The notes under the pieces: model-generated
The model's input: the letters and a program-made list of their open reading frames with translations, nothing else
Told to the model about the DNA's origin: nothing
Database searches by the model: none
NCBI GenBank assembly: GCA_021741145.1
Contig: JAIOYK010000043.1
Location: 1 to 46,423, forward strand
From: Rhodospirillum sp.
GTDB lineage: Bacteria > Pseudomonadota > Alphaproteobacteria > Rhodospirillales > Rhodospirillaceae
Length of the DNA stretch: 46,423 nucleotides
Direction of reading: 5' to 3'
Shown: piece by piece, positions 1-6,921 of the stretch
Layout: every line of letters starts with the position of its first letter
Position numbering within the stretch: the first letter of the stretch is position 1
Position numbers and translations under genes: made by a program

Positions 1-156
1 GCCACCGACTTCCGTGGCTGCGTCAACCCCTCGATCTTCGACGCGGGCGCGGGCATCCAGCTCGACGAGACCTTCGTGAAGGTCGTGTCCTGGTACGACA
101 ACGAATACGGCTACACCTGCAACATGCTGCGCTTCGTCGCGCACGTCGCGAAGTAA
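1..156 (+). CDS. gap: Glyceraldehyde-3-phosphate dehydrogenase, C-terminal 51 residues (5' end outside window)
   Basis: Only the 3' end is present; it reads open from base 1 to a TAA stop. The encoded tail includes [23 protein letters not shown] and a short basic C-terminus, which is the conserved C-terminal helix region of phosphorylating GAPDH, the glycolytic/gluconeogenic enzyme that interconverts glyceraldehyde 3-phosphate and 1,3-bisphosphoglycerate. A strong hairpin follows the stop at once, so this gene probably closes its own transcript. Catalytic Cys and NAD-binding parts lie outside the window, so subtype (GapA or GapB) cannot be judged. Confidence 0.93.
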   Translation, partial: ATDFRGCVNPSIFDAGAGIQLDETFVKVVSWYDNEYGYTCNMLRFVAHVAK

Positions 157-164
157 GCCCGCTC

Positions 165-200
165 GGGCCAGTCCGGAGGCCCCACCGGACTGGCCCTTCT
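165..200 (+). terminator. Rho-independent-type terminator after gap
   Basis: A perfect 12-bp stem (165-176 pairs with 185-196, GGGCCAGTCCGG with CCGGACTGGCCC) encloses an 8-nt loop and begins 8 nt after the gap stop codon. It is followed by TTCT, a weak T tract. It separates gap from the convergent LysR gene and may serve both strands. Confidence 0.75.
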
Positions 201-225
201 CGATTGACCCCTTTTGCGAGACCCG

Positions 226-1137
226 TCAGGAGGGATTGGCCAGGGGCATTTCATAGGCTTGACTGAAATACCGCCGGAACAGCTTCATGGCCGGTGTCAG
301 GTCGACGCCCCTGCGCCAGGCCAGCCCCACATTCATGGGCGGAACCGGCTGGGCCAAGCCGATCGTTTCGATCCGCCGTCCCTCAAGCGACCAGGGGCGG
401 TAGACCATGTCCGACAGGATCGTCACCCCCTCCCCATTCGCGACCATGGACCGCACCGCCTCGATGGAGGTGGTGCGAAGCCGCACCGTGGGGAGATAGG
501 GCGTGCTGTTCCAGTAGCGAAGGGTGGTATGGGCCGCCTCGTCCACGGTGAGCATGATATAGGGTTCCTCGGCGATCTCCCTCAGCCCGACCGCGTCCAG
601 GCCAAGCAACGGATGTTCCGCGGGGACCCAAAGCCGCCGCGGGCTGCTCAGCAGCGTCTCGGTGACGATCTCCGGGCTTGAGATGTTCGAAGTCAGGACC
701 ACGGCCATGTCGAAGCGATTGGTGATCAGGCCATCCTCGATGGTATCCCGGTTCAACTCCGCCAGATGGATCTCCAGGCGGGGAAAGCGCCGTCTGATCC
801 GTTCCAGATGCTGCGGCAGGAAGTAGCCGATCACCGTGTAACTGGCCGCCACGGACAAGCGTCCAGCCACGTCGTCGCTGGCCACTCCGGCGTTCAAGGC
901 GTCCGTCACCGCCGCCAGGATGCGCGTGGCCGACCCCAGGAACCGCCGCCCCGCCTCGGTCAGTTCCACGCCCCGGGCGGTGCGCAGGAACAGCTTGGCC
1001 CCGGTCATCGCCTCCAGTTCCTTAACCGCCGTGGTGATCGCCGATTGGGAGACCGAAAGCTCCTTCGCCGCCCTGGAAATCTGCCCCAGGTTGGCCGCCG
1101 CGACGAAGTACTTGACATGCCGAAAATTCAGGCTCAT
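226..1137 (-). CDS. LysR family transcriptional regulator
   Basis: 303 residues, the normal LysR length. An N-terminal winged helix-turn-helix (about residues 4-62, with ISRAAKELSVSQSAITTAVK followed by FLRTARGVELTEAG) precedes a substrate-binding effector domain (about 90-295). The ATG at 1137 has a GGGAGGGG ribosome site a few bases upstream. It is transcribed away from the pxpA-bccp-accC-pxpB-pxpC genes across a 262-nt gap, the standard LysR arrangement, so it probably controls that operon in response to a substrate or intermediate such as 5-oxoproline. The effector is inferred from position only. Confidence 0.95.
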   Translation of the reverse strand: MSLNFRHVKYFVAAANLGQISRAAKELSVSQSAITTAVKELEAMTGAKLFLRTARGVELTEAGRRFLGSATRILAAVTDALNAGVASDDVAGRLSVAASYTVIGYFLPQHLERIRRRFPRLEIHLAELNRDTIEDGLITNRFDMAVVLTSNISSPEIVTETLLSSPRRLWVPAEHPLLGLDAVGLREIAEEPYIMLTVDEAAHTTLRYWNSTPYLPTVRLRTTSIEAVRSMVANGEGVTILSDMVYRPWSLEGRRIETIGLAQPVPPMNVGLAWRRGVDLTPAMKLFRRYFSQAYEMPLANPS

Positions 1138-1399
1138 CGGCCCCTCCCATCAAGAAATCGAAAGCTCGACATTCGAATAACACATAATGCCGCCCACTTT
1201 TTACGCAGAACACAATTCTCATCGCCCAAAACATGAGCCATTTCCTAGGTACCGGTCAAATCGCATTTTCTGATTTTCCAATAATACACCCACTAAAAAC
1301 GGAATTTGCCAATGCCACGATATCGGCGCGACACTTGGAACATCACAGGATGGGGTGCCAGGACACAGGGTCCCCGGGCACAAACGGTGGAGAGTCTCC
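1138..1399. promoter_or_regulatory. Divergent promoter region between the LysR gene and pxpA
   Basis: This 262-nt gene-free stretch is clearly more AT-rich than its surroundings, as expected for back-to-back promoters. It holds an ATTCGAAT palindrome at 1171-1178, about 34 bp upstream of the LysR start, which could be part of a LysR (T-N11-A type) site. No single -10/-35 pair stands out enough to call. Confidence 0.45.
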
Positions 1400-2185
1400 G
1401 TGACGGAAAAACTAGTGGATCTCAATTGCGACCTGGGAGAGGGCTTCGGGCAATGGAGCCAGGAAGCCTCCGATGAGGACCTCATGGGCCTCATTTCCTC
1501 GGCCAATGTCGCGACGGGATTCCACGCCGGAGACCCCAATCTGATGGACCGGGTCTGCCGTCTGGCGGTGGAACACGGCGTCGCCCTTGGCGCCCATCCC
1601 GGCTATCGGGACTTGCAGGGGTTCGGCCGCCGGGTCATCCAGGCCCGCCCCGAGGAATTGGTCAACGATATCCTGTACCAGGTGGGAGCCCTGCGGGAGA
1701 TCGCCCGCCGTCACGGCGCGCGTCTGCAGCATGTGAAGCCCCATGGGGCCCTGTACATGGAAGTGGCCGCCAGCGAGGCCCTGTCCAGCCAATTGGTGGA
1801 GGCCCTGCTGAAAACGGCGCCGGACTCCCTGCTGTTCTGCATGGGGTCTTCCCTCACCCACCAGATCGCCAGCGACGCGGGCTTGCCGGTGATCCGCGAG
1901 TTCTACGCCGACCGCGACTACGACCTGTCCGGATCCATCGTCTTCGCCCGCCGCATGCGCCGCCTGGATCCCCAAGCGGTGGCCGACAAATGCGTCCGTG
2001 CCTGCCTGGAGGGCAAGGTCCGAACCGTCGAGGGCGAGGATCTGTCCATCGCCTTCGAGTCCATCTGCTTCCATTCCGACACACCGGGCGCGCTCGCCAT
2101 CGGCACCGCCGTGCGGGCCGCGCTCGTGGATGCCGGTATCCGCATCGCTCCGGCGGCCGAAGTGGCCTCCCGGCAAGCCGCCTGA
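1400..2185 (+). CDS. pxpA: 5-oxoprolinase subunit A (LamB/YcsF family)
   Basis: 261 residues from a GTG start at 1400, chosen because GGTGGAGAG lies just upstream and because family members begin directly with the [12 protein letters not shown] motif seen here at residues 6-17. An upstream in-frame ATG at 1355 would add a 15-residue extension that the family lacks. LamB/YcsF proteins are TIM-barrel-like enzymes; PxpA with PxpB and PxpC forms the bacterial ATP-dependent 5-oxoprolinase that opens 5-oxo-L-proline to glutamate. The HPGY and VKPHGALY stretches fit the family. It leads a five-gene operon in which a biotin carrier and biotin carboxylase are inserted between pxpA and pxpB. Confidence 0.93.
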   Translation: MTEKLVDLNCDLGEGFGQWSQEASDEDLMGLISSANVATGFHAGDPNLMDRVCRLAVEHGVALGAHPGYRDLQGFGRRVIQARPEELVNDILYQVGALREIARRHGARLQHVKPHGALYMEVAASEALSSQLVEALLKTAPDSLLFCMGSSLTHQIASDAGLPVIREFYADRDYDLSGSIVFARRMRRLDPQAVADKCVRACLEGKVRTVEGEDLSIAFESICFHSDTPGALAIGTAVRAALVDAGIRIAPAAEVASRQAA

Positions 2186-2215
2186 CCCCGTTCCCAACCG
2201 CAGGAGGCCCTTCCG

Positions 2216-2452
2216 ATGTCCGTGATTCGTTCCCCCCTTCCCGGTACCTTCTATCACAAACCGGCGCCCGACCTGCCCCCCTTCAAGGCCGAGGGCGACC
2301 CCGTGGCCGTGGGAGACGTCATCGGTCTGGTGGAGGTCATGAAGTCCTTCATGGAGGTCAAGGCCGAGGTCGCGGGAACGGTGGTTCGCTTCCTGGTCGA
2401 CAACGAAGCGCCGGTGACCGCCGGAGCCGTCCTCGTCGAACTGGCGGACTGA
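2216..2452 (+). CDS. Short biotin carboxyl carrier protein (biotinyl domain only)
   Basis: 78 residues forming just a biotinyl/lipoyl-type domain: an N-terminal SPLPGTFY strand, the hairpin motif EVMKSF with the presumptive biotinylated Lys at residue 43, and the closing half GTVVRFLVDNEAPV. It lacks the N-terminal extension and linker of housekeeping AccB (about 150 residues). The motif is VMKSF rather than the classic AMKM, so biotinylation is likely but not certain. It sits 30 nt after pxpA and 3 nt before the biotin carboxylase, so all are co-transcribed. It probably carries carboxybiotin between the carboxylase and the PxpB/PxpC carboxyltransferase-like pair. Confidence 0.9.
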   Translation: MSVIRSPLPGTFYHKPAPDLPPFKAEGDPVAVGDVIGLVEVMKSFMEVKAEVAGTVVRFLVDNEAPVTAGAVLVELAD

Positions 2453-2455
2453 CCC

Positions 2456-3820
2456 ATGGCCCTGACGCGACTGTTCATCGCCAACCGCGGGGAAATCGCC
2501 GTTCGGATCAACCGATCCGCCACGGCCCTGGGCCTGGAGACGGTCCAGGCCTATTCGGAAGCCGACGCCGAGATGCTCGCCGTGGGCATGGCCACGGACG
2601 CGGTTTGTATTGGCCCCGCTCCGGCCAAGGCCTCTTATTTGGTGGCCGACCGCATCGTGGCCGCGGCCAAGGACGCGGGCTGTGACGCCGTCCATCCCGG
2701 CTACGGCTTCCTGGCGGAAAACGCCGCCTTCGCCGAAGCGGTGGAAACCGCTGGGATGGTCTTCGTCGGTCCCAAGCCCGAGACCATTCGGGCCATGGGC
2801 GACAAGGCCGCCGCCCGGGCCGCCGCCATCGCCGCCGGCGTGCCCGTCGTGCCGGGCTCCGACGGACTGGTCGCCGATATCGCGGCCACCATCGCGGCGG
2901 CGGAAACGGTCGGCTATCCGGTCATGGTCAAGGCCACGGCCGGGGGCGGCGGCCGGGGCATCCGGATCGCCGAGACCGAGGAGGACCTGCGCCGCCTCGC
3001 CCCCCAGGCCCAGGCCGAGGCCCTGGCCGCCTTCGGGGATGGGGGCCTGTACCTGGAACGGGTCATCCGGAACGCCCGCCATATCGAGGTCCAGATCCTC
3101 GGCGACGGGCAGCGGGCGGTTCATTGCTTCGAACGGGAATGCTCCCTCCAGCGCCGCCGCCAGAAGGTCTGGGAGGAAGCCCCCGCCGCCTGCCTGAACG
3201 CCGAAACCCGGGCCAAGCTTTGCGCCTCCGCCGTCGCCCTGGCCGAAAGCGTCCACTACCGGGGCGCGGGCACGCTGGAATACCTTTATGACGAGACCAC
3301 TGGCGCCTTCTACTTCATCGAGATGAACACCCGCATCCAGGTGGAGCATCCGGTCACGGAAATGGTGACCGGTATCGACCTGATCGAGGAAATGCTGCGC
3401 ATCGCCGGGGGGGAGCCCCTGCGCCTCCGCCAGGAGGACATCACCCTGACCGGCCATGCCATCGAAGCGCGCATCAACGCGGAGGATCCGGCCAACGGCT
3501 TCATGCCCTTCCCCGGGGTGGTCGGCGCGCTGTCCATCCCCGAGGGGCCGGACCTGCGTTTCGACGGCATGCTCTACGAAGGCTACGCTATTCCCCCCTT
3601 CTACGATTCCCTTCTGGGCAAGCTGATCGCCCGGGGCGCGACCCGGATCGAGGCCATCGACCGTCTGAAGGCGGCCTTGGCCGAAACGCGGATCGAGGGG
3701 GTGAAAACGACCATTCCCCTGCACCTGTCCCTGGCCGACGCCCCCGAGGTGCGGTCGGGCGCCGTCCACACCCAATTCCTGGAACCCTGGCTGGCCTCCG
3801 TCCAGCTAGCCGCAGAGTAA
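2456..3820 (+). CDS. accC: Biotin carboxylase subunit (AccC type)
   Basis: 454 residues, close to the usual 445-450 for AccC. The order is an N-terminal biotin-carboxylase domain (RLFIANRGEIAVRI), an ATP-grasp domain with the glycine-rich loop KATAGGGGRGIRI (about 158-170) and the metal/active-site signature EMNTRIQVEHPVTEMVTGID (about 285-305), then the C-terminal biotin-carboxylase domain. It uses ATP and bicarbonate to carboxylate the biotin on a carrier, here most likely the 78-residue protein just upstream. Its place inside a pxp operon, without accA or accD, suggests a dedicated carboxylase rather than the fatty-acid enzyme. The spacing of 3 nt to the preceding stop indicates translational coupling. 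Confidence 0.94.
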   Translation: MALTRLFIANRGEIAVRINRSATALGLETVQAYSEADAEMLAVGMATDAVCIGPAPAKASYLVADRIVAAAKDAGCDAVHPGYGFLAENAAFAEAVETAGMVFVGPKPETIRAMGDKAAARAAAIAAGVPVVPGSDGLVADIAATIAAAETVGYPVMVKATAGGGGRGIRIAETEEDLRRLAPQAQAEALAAFGDGGLYLERVIRNARHIEVQILGDGQRAVHCFERECSLQRRRQKVWEEAPAACLNAETRAKLCASAVALAESVHYRGAGTLEYLYDETTGAFYFIEMNTRIQVEHPVTEMVTGIDLIEEMLRIAGGEPLRLRQEDITLTGHAIEARINAEDPANGFMPFPGVVGALSIPEGPDLRFDGMLYEGYAIPPFYDSLLGKLIARGATRIEAIDRLKAALAETRIEGVKTTIPLHLSLADAPEVRSGAVHTQFLEPWLASVQLAAE

Positions 3821-3830
3821 GGAGGACCGG

Positions 3831-4706
3831 ATGCACATACGCTACTCCCATGGGGGCGACGAGCACATCTTCGTCGAAATCGGCGAGGAAATGTCCCTCG
3901 ACGCCTTCTTCATCAGCCTCTCCCTGACCAGGGCCGTGCGCGAGGCCAAGATCGACGGCGTCACCGAGGTCTGCCCGGCCAACAGCAGCTTCCAGGTCAA
4001 ATTCGACCCGGACAAAATCTCACCCGACGAGATGATGACCAAGGTCAAGGCCCTGGAACACAAGGCCGAGGACGGGGAAAAGACGCTGAAGACCCGGATC
4101 ATCGAGATCCCCGTATATTACCAGGACCCCTGGACCCACGAGACCCTGATGCGGTTCCGGGAACGGCACCAGGACCCCTCGGGCTCGGACCTGGAATACG
4201 CCGCCCGGATCAACGGCTACGACAGCGTCGCGGCCTTTATCGAAGCCCACCATTCCTCCCCCTGGTTCGTCTCCATGGTCGGGTTCGTCGCCGGTCTGCC
4301 CTTCCTGTACCAACTCGTCGACCGGGATCGACAGATCGAGGTTCCGAAATACCTGCGCCCGCGAACCGACACACCAAAACAGACCGTGGGCTACGGCGGT
4401 TGCTTCTCCTGCATCTATTCGGTGCGCGGCGCTGGCGGCTACCAGATGTTCGGCATTACCCCCATGCCCATCTACGATCCCACCCAGACCGTCTCCTACC
4501 TGAAGGACTTCATGGTCTTCTTCCAGCCCGGCGACATCGTCAAATGGAAGCCCATCGACCGGGCCGAATACGACACCATCCTCGCCCAGGTGGAGGCCAA
4601 CACCTACGCGCCCAGGATCCGAGAGGTTGTCTTCGATCTCGAGGCCTTCAAGGCCGACATGGACGGGTTCAACGCGCGGCTGATGGAGGCCCTCAATGAC
4701 GTTTAA
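3831..4706 (+). CDS. pxpB: 5-oxoprolinase subunit B (KipI/carboxyltransferase subdomain family)
   Basis: 291 residues with a strong AAGGAGG site ahead of the ATG at 3831. The C-terminal two thirds contain the family hallmark FVAGLPFLY (about 152-160), a cysteine-containing YGGCFSCIYSVRG segment and FGITPMPIYDP. PxpB/KipI proteins correspond to one half of the carboxyltransferase domain of urea carboxylase, and PxpC to the other half. At 291 residues it is longer than the B. subtilis-type KipI (about 240), the extra length lying in the N-terminal and middle parts. It overlaps pxpC by 11 nt, implying stoichiometric synthesis of the two subunits. Confidence 0.9.
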   Translation: MHIRYSHGGDEHIFVEIGEEMSLDAFFISLSLTRAVREAKIDGVTEVCPANSSFQVKFDPDKISPDEMMTKVKALEHKAEDGEKTLKTRIIEIPVYYQDPWTHETLMRFRERHQDPSGSDLEYAARINGYDSVAAFIEAHHSSPWFVSMVGFVAGLPFLYQLVDRDRQIEVPKYLRPRTDTPKQTVGYGGCFSCIYSVRGAGGYQMFGITPMPIYDPTQTVSYLKDFMVFFQPGDIVKWKPIDRAEYDTILAQVEANTYAPRIREVVFDLEAFKADMDGFNARLMEALNDV

Positions 4707-5667
4707 GGTCATCAATCCCGGCTTGCTCACCACCATCCAGGATCTGGGGCGGCCCGGCTATTTCCACCTGGGAATCCCCATTTCCGGCGCCATGGACCGC
4801 TTCGCCCTGCGCGCGGCCAACCTGCTGGTGGGCAATGACGAGGGCGCCGCCGGACTGGAAGCCGTCTTCATGGGGCCCCTGCTCGAGTTCGAGGTGGACG
4901 CCATGGTCGCGGTGACCGGCGCCATCCTGCCTCCCCGGGTCGACGGCGAGGAACAGCCCCTTTGGACCGCCTTTCCGATCAAGGCGGGGCAGAGCCTGAC
5001 CTTCGATTACCTGAAGGGCGGAGCCCGGGCCTATATCGCCATCTCCGGCGGGATCGCCACCAAACCCCACCTGGGCAGCCGGTCCACCTATCCCATCGGC
5101 TCGCTCGGCGGCTTCGACGGACGCCCCCTGGCGACCGGGGACATGGTTCCCCTGGGCGAGGGCAAGACCGTCAAGGCGGGCCGGACCGTGGCCGAGGCCC
5201 TGCGCCGGGGTCCCGGGTCCCCCGCCGAACTGCGGGTCCTGCCGGGTCTGTACTGGCATCTGATCACCGAACGGGCCGGCAAGGCCTTCTTCGACGACGA
5301 ATGGAAGGTCGCGCCCGAGGCCGACCGCATGGGGGTTCGCTTCCGTGGCGGCCAACCCATCGAATTCGCCCCCCGGGAACAGCCCTTCGGCGCCGGATCG
5401 GATCCCTCCAACATCGTCGACGGCTGCTATTCCTACGGCTCCATCCAGGTGCCGGGCGGCTCCGAGCCCATCGTCCTGCACCGGGACGCGGTGTCCGGTG
5501 GCGGCTATTTCACCCTGGGAGCCGTGGTCTCCGCGGACATGGATCTGATCGGCCAGCTCCAGCCCCATACCCCGACCCGCTTCGTTCGCGTCACCTTGGA
5601 AGAGGCCCTGACCGCGCGAAGAGATCGGGCGGCCCTCTTGGCCCGGATCCGCGAGGATCTCTCCTAA
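4696..5667 (+). CDS. pxpC: 5-oxoprolinase subunit C (KipA/biotin-dependent carboxyltransferase family)
   Basis: 323 residues, normal for PxpC/KipA. The N-terminal signature is textbook: GLLTTIQDLGRPGYFHLG followed by GAMDRFALRAANLLVGN. It pairs with PxpB to form the carboxyltransferase-like half of the enzyme. The start codon lies within the end of pxpB. The last 28 nt of the gene, including its stop codon, are duplicated in tandem directly downstream (see the repeat at 5640-5695). It ends the five-gene operon; the next gene, a transporter binding protein, starts 90 nt later and may have its own promoter. Confidence 0.92.
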   Translation: MTFKVINPGLLTTIQDLGRPGYFHLGIPISGAMDRFALRAANLLVGNDEGAAGLEAVFMGPLLEFEVDAMVAVTGAILPPRVDGEEQPLWTAFPIKAGQSLTFDYLKGGARAYIAISGGIATKPHLGSRSTYPIGSLGGFDGRPLATGDMVPLGEGKTVKAGRTVAEALRRGPGSPAELRVLPGLYWHLITERAGKAFFDDEWKVAPEADRMGVRFRGGQPIEFAPREQPFGAGSDPSNIVDGCYSYGSIQVPGGSEPIVLHRDAVSGGGYFTLGAVVSADMDLIGQLQPHTPTRFVRVTLEEALTARRDRAALLARIREDLS

Positions 5668-5695
5668 GGCCCGGATCCGCGAGGATCCCTCCTAA
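5640..5695. repeat. Tandem duplication of the last 28 bp of pxpC
   Basis: Bases 5640-5667 (ending in the pxpC stop TAA) and 5668-5695 are 28-nt direct repeats with one mismatch (T at 5660, C at 5688). The unit contains GGATCC-GCGA-GGATC, so each copy can fold into a small hairpin. The duplication lies just after the stop and does not change the protein. It looks like a recent slippage or unequal-recombination event. Confidence 0.95.
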
Positions 5696-5757
5696 CATAT
5701 TGTAAAGTCGCCTCTTTTCTGGAACCCAAGTCCCATTCACACCCGGAGTCCGTCCAC

Positions 5758-6819
5758 ATGAAAACGTTGACCCTCGCTTTGCTCGCCTCCACCGTCATGG
5801 CCAGTTCCGCCCTGGCCGCGGATTGGTATCCCTATCCGGCCCAGCAAACCGTTCCGCCCTTCGCCGCGGACGGCGAGCAGGAACCCGTGGAATACGTGCC
5901 GTTGGAAAAGGCGGATAAGCCCTTCAACATCTGCGTCTCCTTCCCGCATATGAAGGACGCCTATTGGCTGGGCGTGGACTATGGCGTGGCCGAGGAGGCC
6001 AAACGCCAGGGCGTGAAGCTGAATCTTGTCGAAGCCGGTGGCTACACGGAACTGGCCAAGCAAATCAGCCAGATCGAGGATTGCGTGGCCAGCGGCGCCG
6101 ACGCCGTCGTCATCGGCGCCATTTCCTTCGACGGCCTGAACAGCCTGGTGGGCGAGATCGCCGCCAAGAAGATCCCGGTGATCGACGTGGTCAACGGCAT
6201 GTCCTCTCCGGACGTTTCGGCCAAGTCCTTGGTTTCCTTCGAGACCATGGGCCGGGAGACCGGCGCCTATCTGGCCGCCAAGCACCCCGCCGGGACCGAG
6301 CCGGTCAAGGTGGGCTGGTTCCCCGGCCCCGCGGGCGCCGGATGGGTGGAAGCGGCCAACAAGGGCTTCATGGAGGCCGTGAAGGGCTCGGCGGTGGAGG
6401 TCCTGGAGCCCCGCTATGGCGACACCGGCAAGGAAGCCCAGTTGCGTCTGGTCGAGGATGTTCTGCAGGCCACTCCCGACGTCAAGTACATCGCCGGAAC
6501 CGCCGTGACGGCCGAAGCCGCCCAGGGCCTGCTGCGCGAGCGGGGACTGACCGACAGCGTCGGCCTGCTGGCCTTCTACATGACCCCGGGCGTCTATGAC
6601 GGCATCAAGCGTGGGTTCATCGAAGCCGCCCCCGCGGATTCCATGGTCGTCCAGGGCCGCGTCGCCATCGATCAGGCCGTGCGTCTGCTGGAGGGCAAGG
6701 ACGTCATCAAACATGTCGGTCCCAAGATCTTCGTCGTCAATCAGGGCAACATCGAGACCACGGACCGGGACGCCATCCTGCCGCCCCGGGACTTCAAGCC
6801 CGTCTTCTCCGTCGAATAG
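5758..6819 (+). CDS. TorT-like periplasmic substrate-binding protein of a sugar-type ABC transporter
   Basis: 353 residues with a clear Sec signal peptide (MKTLTLALLAS.. cleaved after SALA, about residue 20). The mature protein starts DWYPYP, has the paired-domain fold of periplasmic binding protein family 1, and resembles TorT, the periplasmic TMAO-sensing partner of TorS: an aromatic N-terminus and the stretch CVSFPHMKDAYWLGVDYG. Here it is followed by an ATPase and a permease of the ribose/galactose importer class, so it most likely delivers a sugar, polyol or similar solute for uptake. The ligand cannot be read from the sequence. A strong hairpin sits right after the stop, typical of operons in which the binding protein is made in excess. 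Confidence 0.88.
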   Translation: MKTLTLALLASTVMASSALAADWYPYPAQQTVPPFAADGEQEPVEYVPLEKADKPFNICVSFPHMKDAYWLGVDYGVAEEAKRQGVKLNLVEAGGYTELAKQISQIEDCVASGADAVVIGAISFDGLNSLVGEIAAKKIPVIDVVNGMSSPDVSAKSLVSFETMGRETGAYLAAKHPAGTEPVKVGWFPGPAGAGWVEAANKGFMEAVKGSAVEVLEPRYGDTGKEAQLRLVEDVLQATPDVKYIAGTAVTAEAAQGLLRERGLTDSVGLLAFYMTPGVYDGIKRGFIEAAPADSMVVQGRVAIDQAVRLLEGKDVIKHVGPKIFVVNQGNIETTDRDAILPPRDFKPVFSVE

Positions 6820-6830
6820 GCGGAGAACCG

Positions 6831-6870
6831 GTGCCGGGCCGACGCCCGCTCCCTTGCGTCGGCCCGGCGC
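6831..6870 (+). other. GC-rich hairpin after the binding-protein gene (mRNA stabiliser or partial terminator)
   Basis: Two 15-nt arms (6831-6845 and 6856-6870, core CCGGGCCGACGC with GCGTCGGCCCGG) differ at one G-U position and enclose a 10-nt loop, 11 nt after the binding-protein stop. No T tract follows. This fits a 3' hairpin that protects the upstream message or reduces read-through into the ATPase gene. Confidence 0.75.
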
Positions 6871-6921
6871 CTTCCTCCCTGGTTTCGTCCTTCTCCCGCC
6901 CTCCATCAACGGGATCCGATC

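Noticed and set aside
1412-3775. A 787-codon open frame on the minus strand opposite pxpA, the biotin carrier and biotin carboxylase genes
   Set aside because: It is a shadow of high-GC codon use: Gly/His/Asp-rich, no domain, no ribosome site, and it spans three well-supported genes on the other strand.
5721-5734. GGAA-N6-TCCC before the TorT-like gene as an IolR-type operator
   Set aside because: One mismatch in a short motif, far from the iol genes and next to a different pathway; likely chance.
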